Positions 1-21,700 of a DNA stretch of 64,000 bases are shown here, piece after piece; position 1 is the first letter of the stretch; each line of letters starts with the position of its first letter. Source of the stretch: Ashinkailepas kermadecensis (lineage: Eukaryota; Arthropoda; Thecostraca; Neolepadidae). The stretch spans positions 1-64,000 of the forward strand of contig JAOTOM010002906.1 in NCBI GenBank assembly GCA_034440615.1. Direction: 5' to 3'. A model generated the notes under the pieces. The model ran no database searches. It saw only the letters and a list, made by a program, of their open reading frames with translations, and was not told where the DNA came from. A program made the translations under genes and the position numbers.

Positions 1-7678
<7,678 letters not shown>

Positions 7679-8079
7679 GAAGTCGAAGCGCGTCGCAGTT
7701 TCGTCAAGCCGACTGTTTGCTCACCGAACAAAACCAGACGTTAAGCCGGCACTCTTGACTGTCCTTTGGACTGTCGCGTGGTCGCTGGGCTCTAGCGGGG
7801 ATCTCCACATGCAGCCGGTGTTTGCCAGATCGCGGTACCTCGCGTTGAGCGGACTTTTTACCGATCTCGAGAGGAAAACGCGTTCGGTTTGTTCGGAGGA
7901 TAAGAGGAATCGCATGAGAGATGGCATGAGAACAATTGTGCTTTGCTCCTATTGCGTGGTTGATACAGGTGTTGCGTTAGTTTTGCCTTGGCCAACAAGA
8001 CCGCGATTTTGATAGGCACAATGCACGTATTGCTGAGCCTAAACGTGCATTACCATGTACCGGTTTGACTGTACCTGAG

Positions 8080-8340
8080 CCCATGAGTGCACCTCCGTTT
8101 TGATCTGACCATGCATTTGACCCCAGTTCCCGATCTTACCATGCAGTGGACCCCAGTATGGCCCTGCATTGAACTGTCCAATCTCACCCGCGGTGGACCA
8201 GTCTCACTCTGCCTTGGACCCCCGGTTTCCGATCTGACCCGCAATGGAACCCAGTTCCTGATCTGACCCTGCATTGGACCACCGGTCTCTGCTCTGACGC
8301 TGCTGTGGACCCAAGTATCCGAGCTGATCTCAGTGGGGCT
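8080..8340. repeat. Degenerate ~33-36 bp tandem repeats
   Basis: About seven diverged copies of a GATCTGACC-CATTGGACCCCAGTTCC-like word lie between the convergent TYMS and TEX11 genes. The remainder of 7679-9457 holds no recognisable gene. Confidence 0.75.
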
Positions 8341-8975
8341 GGGAGGACATGCGGGGCTCGGGTGACTCAGATGGTGGCCTCGGTCATCTAGGACTGGTTA
8401 GTCGGTGCGACTTCGCTGGTGTTAAGACGACAGTCAAGTTTGCGCAGGTGAGGCGCAGGTGGCGTTCTTGAGGCTGACCTCGTCCCATGTCACATTCGCA
8501 CCGTCGCACTTCGACATTTGTCCCAGAGAGCATTGAAGAACCTGCTGGAACAAGTGTACGTACGAACAAATCGGATCCATCCTGTGTTCCGTCGCTCGGA
8601 AACTTCACTGTTGCGTGCTGTTACTAACTTCAATTGCCATATTCCCAAATGCCAACACTGCTTCCGGCAGCCACCGCTCGTGATAGCTCTGCTGTTGTCA
8701 GTACACGTTGCTGTTTTTCAGCGGGTGTGTTCGGTAGGTGTCCGTCAGCGATGGTGGCTGTCCCGGCAGTGCGGCTATCGGCGGGACCATTCCCGGCATA
8801 CCGGCCAGTGCTGGGACGACGTCCGTGAGGCTCAATGAATACCATTACTTCGCACGAGGTGGCAAATACACATCCAAACGCAGACGTTTGAATGTGGATC
8901 GGACTTTGTCATGGTACACATTTTGTCATCTTCAGTTAGAAAGTGCATCATTTCTGAGATGTGTGGTCAGTTATT

Positions 8976-8981
8976 TTTAAT
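8976..8981 (-). promoter_or_regulatory. Candidate polyadenylation signal ATTAAA
   Basis: On the minus strand ATTAAA lies about 480 bases past the TEX11 stop codon. It is the first plausible signal I noticed there, but a six-base match is weak evidence by itself. Confidence 0.25.
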
Positions 8982-9457
8982 CACGACCACTAAAGCGTTC
9001 CTGGAGTTTCCACGTGCCGGGCAGGCCCGTTGTCTTCCCGTGCGGCTTGGTGGTAGCGCTGCCGGCGACTGTGGTGCGCTTCTTCGTCACAAGAGGCGCG
9101 CGAGATCGGTGCGTATATTGGAATAATTTAACGGTTACAAAACTCCACCCACGGAACCCAGTCGCCGCCTGGCGGTGATAAACGGACAGCGAACCATCGA
9201 ACACTTGAACAACGAACACAACGGCACGGTGAACCCTGCCGCGCCTTAGATCTGGTGGCGTCTGCATCCCTGGTTTCCCTGCCGCAGTGAATCCGATCGC
9301 ATCAAAGATCCGGTGGCGCCTGCACTCGGGGCTTCCCTGACCAGGTGACAACTCGTGTCTCCTCCAACCTTGCCGCGGAGCTCTGTACACCACCGGAGCT
9401 CGTCACGCAGGGGTCCCAACTTAGCTCCTTTTCCCCGGACCTTGTCGCGGACGCTGC

Positions 9458-9725
9458 CTATGTGGAGGTCGGGTCCGCCGGTTGTGTGCGATTCGCGTCG
9501 GCCGGCGGCCATTCCTCTGGCCGCACTGGGTCGGTGTTGACTGGACCTTGACACGGCGTGGAGCTGGCGTTGCCCGCCACACCAGCCGGCGGTGGATCAG
9601 CACGCGTCGGTGGCGGCTCGCCAGCGGTCAGGTCACCGAGAGAGGGAAGCTGGTGCGTGCGGTGCCGGTACCACTCCGTCTGAGCGGCCAGTAGCGACAC
9701 AAAGCCGCGCGCCACCGCCGCCCAC
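9458..9725 (-). CDS. TEX11: TEX11 exon 14 (terminal)
   Basis: The acceptor CCCGGTAG is followed by G TGG GCG, which completes the phase-2 end of exon 13. RWAAVARGFVSLLAAQTEWY matches the last helices of the family. A low-complexity Pro/Thr-rich tail follows to the TAG at 9458-9460. An additional splice before the stop is possible. Confidence 0.75.
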
Positions 9726-12700
9726 CTACCGGGCGCACGTTCGTCACATCGTGCCTCGAACGATAGCACCACTGGAGTACAAACCAGCCCCAGCAGACCA
9801 CAGTGCGCTTATGGCAGGAGCGCATCAGGAGGCGGACCGGTTCATGCGCATTAATGGCTGAACGCTTGGTTTCCAAACGCTGCAAACTGCATCACGTCAT
9901 CAACGAGTGGGGTGTACATCAATATTGCGCAAGCAAATTGTGCGCGCACACTGCACAGCGTCTGAGTGTTGTAGGCAGTGTCCGACCTGCGTCACGAACG
10001 TGTTAAACACCATTACCGACCGTGTGTCGGACCGACACCGCTCCCCCGGCCCGACTGCCGAGACTCACCTGTTAGCCAACTGGTTCTGACCCTGCAGACA
10101 GAGCAGCACGGCGTGGTTCCAGGTACGGGTCAGCACGAACAGGGTGGTCATGTTGGGGTAGCGGCCGGCCGCCGTGCGGATCGCGTCCCGTACGCCGATC
10201 ACGGCCCTCAACACCTCGTCGGCCGGGAGGCCCGGCGCGTCTATGTGGTCCAACATCAGGCTGAGGTACCTGCCGAGGGTGACACAACGTCAGGCTGAAG
10301 TACCTGCCGAAGGTAGTCCAACGTCAGGCCGCTCTGTGACTCGCCTGGTTTCCCCTGGTCTGCGCTACTCCATTGCTCCCCCGGTCTCCCCATTTCGGTT
10401 ATTCGCCTCGTCTCACTTGCTTCAGACGCCTCTATTCTCCCGTAATGGCCCCAATTCTTCCCTGCTCTACGAGTCCACTCGTCTCTCCCACTCAATGACT
10501 TCCCTGCTTCGTGACCTACCCGGTCTTCCCTGCTCCACAACTCCCCTGGTCTCCTGCTCCACGAGACCCCCCCACCCTCCCATACTCCCCTGCTCAATGA
10601 CCCCACTGGTTTGTCCTGTCGTATGACTACTGTCCTGCCCTGCTCCGCGGCCCACCTGGTCTGCAGGGCCACCACCCTGTCACAGTCGGCCGGCGGGGCC
10701 CACCTGGTCTGCGGGGCCACCACCCTGTCACAGTCGGACGGCGAGGCCCACCTGGTCTGCAGGGCCGCCACTCTGTCACAGTCGGCCGGCGAGACCCACC
10801 TGGTCTGCAGGGCCACCACCCTGTCACAGTCGGACGGCGAGGCCCACCTGGTCTGCAGGGCCACCACCCTGTCACAGTCGGACGGCGAGGCCCACCTGGT
10901 CTGCAGGGCCGCCACTCTGTCACAGTCGGACGGCGAGGCCCACCTGGTCTGCAGGGCCACCACCCTGTCACAGTCGGACGGCGAGGCCCACCTGGTCTGC
11001 AGGGCCGCCACCCTGTCACAGTCGGCCGGCGAGGCCCACCTGGTCTGCAGGGCCACCACCCTGTCACAGTCGGCCGGCGAGACCCACCTGGTCTGCAGGG
11101 CCACCACCCTGTCACAGTCGGACGGCGAGGCCCACCTGGTCTGCAGGGCCACCACCCTGTCACAGTCGGCCGGCGAGGCCCACCTGGTCTGCAGGGCCAC
11201 CACCCTGTCACAGTCGGACGGCGAGGCCCACCTGGTCTGCAGGGCCGCCACCCTGTCACAGTCGGACGGCGGGGCCCCCTGGTCTGCAGGGCCACCACCC
11301 TATCACAGTCGGCCGGCGAGACCCACCTGGTCTGCAGGGCCACCACCCTGTCACAGTCGGACGGCGAGACCCACCTGGTCTGCAGGGCCGCCACCCTGTC
11401 ACAGTCGGACGGCGAGGCCCACCTGGTCTGCAGGGCCGCCACCCTGTCACAGTCGGACGGCGAGGCCCACCTGGTCTGCAGGGCCACCACCCTGTCACAG
11501 TCGGCCGGCGAGACCCACCTGGTCTGCAGGGCCGCCACCCTGTCACAGTCGGACGGCGAGGCCCACCTGGTCTGCAGGGCCGCCACTCTGTCACAGTCGG
11601 CCGGCGAGACCCACCTGGTCTGCAGGGCCACCACCCTGTCACAGTCGGACGGCGAGACCCACCTGGTCTGCAGGGCCGCCACCCTGTCACAGTCGGACGG
11701 CGAGGCCCACCTGGTCTGCAGGGCCGCCACTCTGTCACAGTCGGACGGCGAGGCCCACCTGGTCTGCAGGGCCACCACTCTGTCACAGTCGGACGGCGAG
11801 GCCCACCTGGTCTGCAGGGCCGCCACCCTGTCACAGTCGGACGGCGAGGCCCACCTGGTCTGCAGGGCCGCCACTCTGTCACAGTCGGACGGCGAGGCCC
11901 ACCTGGTCTGCAGGGCCGCCACCCTGTCACAGTCGGACGGCGAGGCCCACCTGGTCTGCAGGGCCGCCACCCTGTCACAGTCGGACGGCGAGGCCCACCT
12001 GGTCTGCAGGGCCACCACCCTGTCACAGTCGGCCGGCGAGGCCCACCTGGTCTGCAGGGCCGCCACTCTGTCACAGTCGGCCGGCGAGGCCCACCTGGTC
12101 TGCAGGGCCACCACCCTGTCACAGTCGGCCGGCGAGGCCCACCTGGTCTGCAGGGCCGCCACTCTGTCACAGTCGGACGGCGAGGCCCACCTGGTCTGCA
12201 GGGCCACCACCCTGTCACAGTCGGACGGCGAGGCCCACCTGGTCTGCAGGGCCACCACCCTGTCACAGTCGGACGGCGAGACCCACCTGGTCTGCAGGGC
12301 CACCACCCTGTCACAGTCGGACGGCGAGGCCCACCTGGTCTGCAGGGCCGCCACTCTGTCACAGTCGGACGGCGAGGCCCACCTGGTCTGCAGGGCCACC
12401 ACCCTGTCACAGTCGGCCGGCGAGGCCCACCTGGTCTGCAGGGCCGCCACCCTGTCACAGTCGGACGGCGAGGCCCACCTGGTCTGCAGGGCCGCCACTC
12501 TGTCACAGTCGGACGGCGAGGCCCACCTGGTCTGCAGGGCCGCCACTCTGTCACAGTCGGACGGCGAGGCCCACCTGGTCTGCAGGGCCGCCACCCTGTC
12601 ACAGTCGGCCGGCGAGGCCCACCTGGTCTGCAGGGCCACCACCCTGTCACAGTCGGACGGCGAGGCCCACCTGGTCTGCAGGGCCGCTACTCTGTCACAG

Positions 12701-15700
12701 TCGGCCGGCGAGGCCCACCTGGTCTGCAGGGCCACCACCCTGTCACAGTCGGACGGCGAGGCCCACCTGGTCTGCAGGGCCACCACCCTGTCACAGTCGG
12801 ACGGCGAGACCCACCTGGTCTGCAGGGCCACCACCCTGTCACAGTCGGCCGGCGAGGCCCACCTGGTCTGCAGGGCCGCCACTCTGTCACAGTCGGACGG
12901 CGAGGCCCACCTGGTCTGCAGGGCCACCACCCTGTCACAGTCGGCCGGCGAGACCCACCTGGTCTGCAGGGCCGCCACCCTGTCACAGTCGGACGGCGAG
13001 GCCCACCTGGTCTGCAGGGCCACCACCCTGTCACAGTCGGACGGCGAGACCCACCTGGTCTGCAGGGCCGCCACTCTGTCACAGTCGGCCGGCGAGGCCC
13101 ACCTGGTCTGCAGGGCCGCCACCCTGTCACAGTCGGCCGGCGAGGCCCACCTGGTCTGCAGGGCCGCCACCCTGTCACAGTCGGACGGCGAGGCCCACCT
13201 GGTCTGCAGGGCCACCACCCTGTCACAGTCGGACGGCGAGGCCCGCAGCTGGCGCTCGGCGGCCGCCCGCAGAGCGCGCACAGCCAGCGCCGGCCGGCCG
13301 GCCAGACCCGCCATCGTCTCCAGCGTGTCCGTGTCCACGTCTGGCCGCTTCAGCGTCGTCTCCAGCAGCGCCCCCAGCTGCGGCGAGTCCAGGCCCGCCT
13401 GTGCAGGTGTGTGGTGTGTCAATTCAGGCCCGCTTACACAGGGCCGCTTACATAGGCCGTCAGTCCAGAGCCGCCTGTTGAGTTACGGGGTGATAGTGTA
13501 CAGCCATCTGTAGAGGTACGGTGCAGTACTGCCTCAGAGATGCAGACTCTCCAATGCCCTTTTTCTAGGTCGTTTTAGTTACACACCACGGCGAGGACCG
13601 AGCGAGTCCTCTCGTGCATATATACACCAAGTCATCTGGGCCGCCAGGCCCGGCCCGATCACTACGTTTTTTAACCTAGTGCCGTTATTTGCTACACCAT
13701 TTGAAACCCTCACTCCTTTACTCAGAATTGGATCTGGTGCGTTTACTTGGCTGTTGGCAGCTTTTACCAGCGTATTTTCTTTCAAGTGTTTTTTTTTTGT
13801 AGCAAGAGCATGCTTTATGGTGGTACTGTAATGTGGGCTGTACCCGCACCAACGTGCGGGTACACCCGGCACCGGCTAAGGGGCAGCCAGCCAGCCGCCG
13901 ACACCGGCTTAGGGGCAGCCGGCCACGCGGCTATGTCGTCATGAAACCTGACCTGCACTCACCGAGGCGGGGCGACTGCGTGGCTGGCGTCAATCGGTTG
14001 GAGGGTGCCACGCTGAACGGTTGTTGTATGTAGCATAGACTTAGCGGGAGGGTCGAGAGACAAGACGACGACGCAGCGTGGCACCTGTATTAATTCGGCA
14101 TTATGCTGTTCAGTTTGAGATGCATACATAATATTCGGCGGATGAGCCCGCTCTCGGCATACTTGCGTCCAATTTCAGCAGAATCGGATTGCTTTTCAAT
14201 GTACATATGCCTGAATTGGAGGCACTATTTCTACAATCTGGCTTCTCTGTCCAATATGAAGCAGGTATCGCATATTTGAATGCACTGTGTCGAATTGTGA
14301 ACATATGTTTTACAAATTCTGAAATTCCTGCATTTGTGCGGAAATCGGAAGCAAGAAGGTACATATATTCACTGGCTGCCAAGAGCGCGCAGTTGTGGTC
14401 GGTCCACAAGCTTCCTGTTGCAGGCTGGTACCAACCGTCCTGCTGGGCTCTCCTGCTGCAGGCACCTGCAGCAGGGAGGCCCAACGCACGCCTCTCGCCC
14501 TCGCTCGTTAAGCAGTCTTGACACAGCGCTATACTGGTTAACAAGAAACTGTAGGCTTTCTAAACGCGTCTTGGAAATTGAAAGTGATGGAAAGTCAGTC
14601 ATATATAAAGTGTCGTCTTCCATGCGTGGTATTTGGACGATTCTTACGTGGGATCCCGCCCAGTTCCTGGGATCGGGGTGAGGGACGATGTGGAAGGGAA
14701 GCATGAGGTTACCATGGCCTCGAACTGGTAGAGCAGCTGCGAGGACTGGTAGACCCAGCCGGTAGAGCTGCCGAGTTTGGCCGACAGCCGCTCACACTCG
14801 GCCACACAACTGAGCGCCTCCCTGTGAGCAATACTACTGTCACAGACCCTATACAACTGAGCGCCTCCCCGTGAGCAACACCACTATCACAGACCTCATA
14901 CAACTGAGCGCCTCGCCGTGAGCAATGCGGGGACGAGTGATCTAGGGGTAAGATGCTCGTCTCACAATCGAAAGATTGTGGGTTCGAGTCTCACCTGTCG
15001 CTGCTCTTCGCCCGCGACTAATCGGCGTGAGAGATTGGCGACGCTATATGACTCAACGGTCGACGTGTCGTAAAACCAATAACCAACCGTGAGCAATACT
15101 ACTGTCACAGACCCTATACAACTGAGCGCCTCCCCGTGAGCAATACCACTGTCACAGACCCTATACAACTGAGCACCTCCCCGTGAGCAATACCACTGTC
15201 ACAGACCCTATACAACTGAGCGCCTCCCCGTGAGCAATACCACTGTCACAGACCCTATGCAACTGAGCGCATCTCCGTGAGCAATACCACTGTCGCAGAC
15301 CTTACACAGCGTGACAGCTGAGCGCCTCCCTGTAAGCAATACCACTGTCACAGACCCTATATAACTGGGCGCCTCCTCGTGAGCAATACCACTGTCACAG
15401 ACCCTATACAACTGAGCACCTCCCTGTGAGCAATACCACTGTCACAGACCCTATACAACTGGGCGCCTCCCCGTGAGCAATACCACTGTCACAGACCCTA
15501 TACAACTGAGCGCCTCCCTGTGAGCAATACCTGTCACAGACTGCACAGCTGAGCACCTTCCTGTGAGCAGTACCATTATCACGAATCCCAGCACAGATGA
15601 CTGCCTCCCTGTGAGCAATACCACTGTCACAGGCCTTACACAGTTGAGCACCTTCCTGTGAGCAATGTCACTGTCACATGCCTTACACAGCTGAGCGCCT

Positions 15701-18700
15701 CCCTGCGAACAATATCACTGCTAGAGAGGGATACCGCCGAACTTAAAATGGAGGTGACGGTGTCAGTTCGTCAGCAAACCACAACCGGCTTTGAAGTATG
15801 CCGTTGCTCGATGGACAGACAAGAATACGGGGGTCTAGAAACCCGTCCTGTTTGTTAGCATATTGGGATTGCAGAGGCTTGGGCTGTGTGTGGAAGTGTC
15901 TCCTGTCCAGCCGGTCTCGGAGACGGAACTTTGAGTGTATGCTCACCTCAAGTCTCAACAGGCATCATACACAGACACAGATGCCGGTCTATAACATCCC
16001 TCAGTATCACCTGCTTCCACGGTGCGCCCAGGATTCCCAACCACTGTCGAACTTGTATTTTGAGTTTGTGAAGGATTGTAAAATTGTAGTAAAAATGTCA
16101 AAGCACATGTTTTGGAGTGCGTATTTTAACTGTGAAGCCAAAACGACCACGATAAGTGAGCATGGTTAGCTGAGGTTACGCCACTGCCTGCAAACAAGTG
16201 CTTAATTGTTCCTCAGAATGGTAAGAGGCTTATATGATTTAGAGTTTGTAAGTATCCTTGGGTGTTTACAAAAACAGAACACTCCGCTTTTTCAAAGGTG
16301 CCCCGACCTCTCTCAGCGCGGTTGGCCAGGAGCAGAATCTGAGAACTCTGCAAATACGATATCATTTGTTGCCATACGCCGACTGCGAGTGTTGGGCCCT
16401 CCCCATGGGTACACCATGCCCCACACAGTACACACTGTCACTGTGTGTTGGGTCCTTCCCCTGGATACACCATGCTCCACACAGTACACACTGTCACTGT
16501 GTGTTGGGTCCTTCCCCTGGGTACACCATGCTCCACACAGTACACACTCACTGTGTGTTGTGTCCTTCCCCTGGGTACACCATGCTCCACACAGTACACA
16601 CTGTCACTGTGTGGTGGGTCCTTCCCCTGGGTACACCATGCTCCACACAGTACACACTGTCACTGTGTGTTGGGTCCTTCCCCTGGGTACACCATGCTCC
16701 ACACAGTACACACTGTCACTGTGTGCTGTGTCCTTCCCCTGGGTACACCATGCTTCACACAGTACACACTGTCACTGTGTGGTGGGTCCTTCCCCTGGGT
16801 ACACCATGCTCCACACAGTACACACTGTCACTGTGTGTTGGGTCCTTCCCCTGGGTACACCATGCTTCACACAGTACACACTGTCACTGTGTGTTGGGTC
16901 CTTCCCCTGGGTACACCATGCTCTACACAGTACACACTGTCACTGTGTGGTGGGTCCTTCCCCTGGGTACACCATGCTCCACACAGTACACACTGTCACT
17001 GTGTGGTGGGTCCTTCCCCTGGGTACACCATGCTCTACACAGTACACACTGTCACTGTGTGGTGGGTCCTTCCCCTGGGTACACCATGCTCCACACAGTA
17101 CACACTGTCACTGTGTGCTGTGTCCTTCCCCTGGGTACACCATGCTTCACACAGTACACACTGTCACTGTGTGGTGGGTCCTTCCCCTGGGTACACCATG
17201 CTCCACACAGTACACACTGTCACTGTGTGTTGGGTCCTTCCCCTGGGTACACCATGCTTCACACAGTACACACTGTCACTGTGTGTTGGGTCCTTCCCCT
17301 GGGTACACCATGCTCTACACAGTACACACTGTCACTGTGTGGTGGGTCCTTCCCCTGGGTACACCATGCTCCACACAGTACACACTGTCACTGTGTGCTG
17401 TGTCCTTCCCCTGGGTACACCATGCTCCACACAGTACACACTGTCACTGTGTGGTGGGTCCTTCCCCTGGGTACACCATGCTCTACACAGTACACACTGT
17501 CACTGTGTGGTGGGTCCTTCCCCTGGGTACACCATGCTCCACACAGTACACACTGTCACTGTGTGTTGGGTCCTTCCCCTGGGTACACCATGCTCCACAC
17601 AGTACACACTGTCACTGTGTGTTGGGTCCTTCCCCTGGGTACACCATGCTTCACACAGTACACACTGTCACTGTGTGTTGGGTCCTTCCCCTGGGTACAC
17701 CATGCTCCACACAGTACACACTGTCACTGTGTGTTGGGTCCTTCCCCTGGGTACACCATGCTCCACACAGTACACACTGTCACTGTGTGTTGGGTCCTTC
17801 CCCTGGGTACACCATGCTCTACACAGTACACACTGTCACTGTGTGGGGTCCTTCCCCTGGGTACACCATGCTCCACACAGTACACACTGTCACTGTGTGG
17901 TGGGTCCTTCCCCTGGGTACACCATGCTCCACACAGTACACACTGTCACTGTGTGTTGGGTCCTTCCCCTGGGTACACCATGCCCCACACAGTACACACT
18001 GTCACTGTGTGGTGGGTCCTTCCCCTGGGTACACCATGCTCCACACAGTACACACTGTCACTGTGTGGTGGGTCCTTCCCCTGGGTACACCATGCTCCAC
18101 ACAGTACACACTGTCACTGTGTGTTGGGTCCTTCCCCTGGGTACACCATGCTCCACACAGTACACACTGTCACTGTGTGGTGGGTCCTTCCCCTGGGTAC
18201 ACCATGCTCCACACAGTACACACTGGCACAGTGTCGCCAGCCAGGGAAACACTACGCGTCACAGCTGCTTCGTACCGCAGGTGGGCGTGTTTCTCCTGCT
18301 GCAGCAGACCCGGTTGTCGGGCGGCCTCTAGCGCGGCGGCCGCCGACATCACCGCCGCAGTCCGACAAAGCGACAGGTCTGACGGATCCTGTGTGGCGGA
18401 TGGGATCCATCACAATACAGCGACAGGTCCGATGGATCTTGAGGTAGCGGGTAGTGTCTGTCACTGTGCAACACATCAGCGCATATACAAATGGGAGCTG
18501 TGATCACAGCACGGAACAGCTACAGCAGACCGTAAATACCCCTGGTTGCATCCGACATAATATTCGGTACCTGGGCTGGGCAGTGTCGGTACCAGCTGCA
18601 TACCTGGGCAGTGTCGGGCAGCAGCAGGCGGCTGAGGCTGAAGAGGCGGCAGCTGCATACCTGGGCAGTGTCGGGCAGCAGCAGACGACTCAGGCTGAAG

Positions 18701-21700
18701 AGGCGACAGCGATCGGCCGGGTCCAGCTCGCCCCGGACGGCCACGTTCCAGGCTACGTCGGAGAACCAGGAGGCCGTTTCTCGATCCACCCCCGGAGAGT
18801 CCGCCTGCGGCCCGGCCTCGTCAGCCACTACACCACGCGGCCCGCACAATCTGCTGACGCTGCGACACGCAGTCACTGACTTAAATCCAAATAGGAAAAC
18901 GAATGAAATCTACCGAATCGTAACTTCTGTACGACCCCCGACAAACCCACCGGAGGACCGGCTAGGCTGATAACGCCAGTGACCTGGCACTGACCTGACA
19001 CCGTTGCACCACACCCAGAGCCGTTTCTAGGGCGGCCATCAGAGGTCCGACCGGGGGTGTCGCCTCCACCTCGTCACCCTCCAGTGACTCTATACGCGAC
19101 CTGTCGGCCGGCCAGTGTTACGCTGACGCTGGGAATCTGGAGATGATCGGCGGGAGCACGAGAAGTGGTGGCCTGGCCTGCTCTGACACAGCACCAGATG
19201 GACACCTGACTTAACCTGGCCGACACCGAGGTCGTGGCACACCTGACCGGAGAGTGCAGGACAGTGTGCACCTGACCTCACCTAACACTGCAGCGGGACA
19301 CCCGACTTGACCTGACGCCATAGGTAGACACCTCACTTGACCCGACATGGCACTGTGAAAGTGGTACACCTGACCTGATCCGGCACTGCGACGGTGGACC
19401 AGACGCCTTACTCGACCTGACCTGATCCGGCACTGCGACGGTGGAACAGAGACGGCCTTACTCGACCTGACCTGACCAGACACTGTAGCAGAGGGATGGC
19501 ATCGACGGGCCGGTCCAGGTGCCGCAGCACCACCTCCAGCAGTCGCTCGTACACGGCTGACATCTGCCGGCTGAGCGCGAACCCACACAGGTTCCGCCAG
19601 AGCCGGGCCAGAGCCGAGCCGTCCTGGGCCTCGTCTGCCGTCGTCCGTCACACTGACGTCACATCCTCACTGACGTCACAGCCTCACTCGAAAACATCCG
19701 CCGCCTCGTTCGCCAGTCACACTGACGTCACAACCTTACTGACGTTTCAGCCTCACTCGGACACATCCGCCGCCTCGTCCGCCAGTCACACTGGCGTCAC
19801 AACCTCACTGGTGTCACAGCCTCACTGACGCCACATCCTCACTGACGCCACAGCTTCACTCGAAAACATCCGCCGCCTCGTTCGCCAGTCACACTGGCGT
19901 CCCAACCTAACGGACGTCACAGCCTCACTCGGACACATCCACCGCATCGTCCGCCAGTCACCGGCCGTACCGTGACATCACCACCGCCACCAGACACCTG
20001 TAGCAACGGTGTACTAGAACACATCAGCGAGACAGTATATCGGGACAACCACTTCGAGGCAGTAGACCAGGGACACACACCAGTCAGAGACAGTAGACTG
20101 GGGGCACACACCAGTGAGAGACAGTAGACTGGGGGCACACACCAGTGAGACAGTAGACTGGGGGCACACACCAGTGAGAGACAGTAGACTGGGGGCACAC
20201 ACCAGTGAGACAGTAGACTGGGGGCACACATCAGTGAGACAGTAGACCGGGGACACATACCAGTGAGAGACAGTAGACCTGGGACACCTGCCAGTGAGAG
20301 ACAGTAGACCGGGGACACACACCAGCGAGAGACAGTAGACCGGGGAGCACCCACCAGTGAGAGACAGTAGACTAGGGACACACACCAGTGAGAGACAGTA
20401 GACTGGTGGCACACATCAGTGAGACAGTAGACCGGGGACACATACCAGTGAGAGACAGTAGACAGGGGAGCAGCCACCAGTGAGAGACAGTAGACCAGGG
20501 ACACGCCAGTGAGAGACAGTCACATCAGTGAGAGACAGTAGACAGGGGAGCACCCACCAGTGAGAGACAGTAGACCGGGGACACACACCAGTGAGCGACA
20601 GTAGACCGGGGACACCTACCAGGGAGAGACAGTAGACCGGGGACACCTACCACTTACCAGTGAGAGACAGTAGACCGGGAGCACCCACCAGTGAGAGACA
20701 GTAGACCGGGGACACACACCAGTGAGACAGTAGACCACGGACACACACCAGTGAGAGACAGTAGACCAGGGACACACACACAGTGAGAGACAGTAGACAG
20801 TGGCACACACCAGTGAGAGACAGTAGACAGGGGAGCAGCCACCAGTTAGAGACAGTATACCGGGGAGCACCCAGCAGTGAGAGACAGTAGACCGGGGACA
20901 CATATCAGTGAGAGACAGTATACCTGGAACACACACCAGTGAGCGACAGTAGACAGGGGCATCCACCACCACGAGATAGAAGATCGGTGACACCTACCAC
21001 TACAAGATATGAGGCCGTGGACATCCACCACTACGAGACAGTGGATCATGGACACCCTGCAGTGAGAGACAGGAGACAGGGATAACTACCACAAATAAAC
21101 AGTAGACCAGGGACACCCAGCAGTGAGAGTAGACAGTGACACCCACCAATACCAACCAGTACCAACCAGGGACACCCACCAGTAGGAGACAGAGGACTGG
21201 GATAAACTGGGATGTGAAAAAATAGACCGGTGACTCCCACCCCACCAGTGGGAGACAGCAGTCAGGACACAGGCATCAGTGAGGTAGCAGATGTGATTCA
21301 CCCACCAATGAGCGGCAGCAGATGTTATTCACCCCCCAATGAGTGGCAGCGGACGTGATTCACCCAACAATGAGGCGACAGACGTGATTCACCCACCAAT
21401 GAGCGGCAGCAGACGTGATTCATCCACCAATGAGCGGCAGCAGATGTGATTTACCCACCAATGAGCGGCAGCGGACGTGATTCACCCACCAATGAGTGGC
21501 AGCAGCAGACGTGATTAACCCACCAATGAGCGGCAGCAGACGTGATTCACCCACCAATGAGGCGGCAGACGTGATTCACCCAACAATGAGCGGCAGCAGA
21601 CGTGATTCATCCACCAATGAGCGGCAGCAGATGTGATTTACCCACCAATGAGCGGCAGCGGACGTGATTCACCCACCAATGAGTGGCAGCAGCAGACGTG

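Noticed and set aside
10611..13481. ORFs of 931-956 codons on both strands
   Set aside because: They arise because a 48-bp (16-codon) repeat has no stop in either direction. Only the first part, on the minus strand, belongs to TEX11 exon 12.
18250..18256. Alternative exon 10 donor CGC/GTAGTG
   Set aside because: Leaves phase 1, which does not match the one-base start of exon 11; GCG/GTACGA at 18276 fits phase and family alignment.
16206..18503. Three overlapping plus-strand ORFs of 628-765 codons (SLCVGSFPWVHHAPHSTHCH-like)
   Set aside because: A 56-bp stop-free unit cycles through all frames; all three frames encode the same repeat, which marks it as non-coding.
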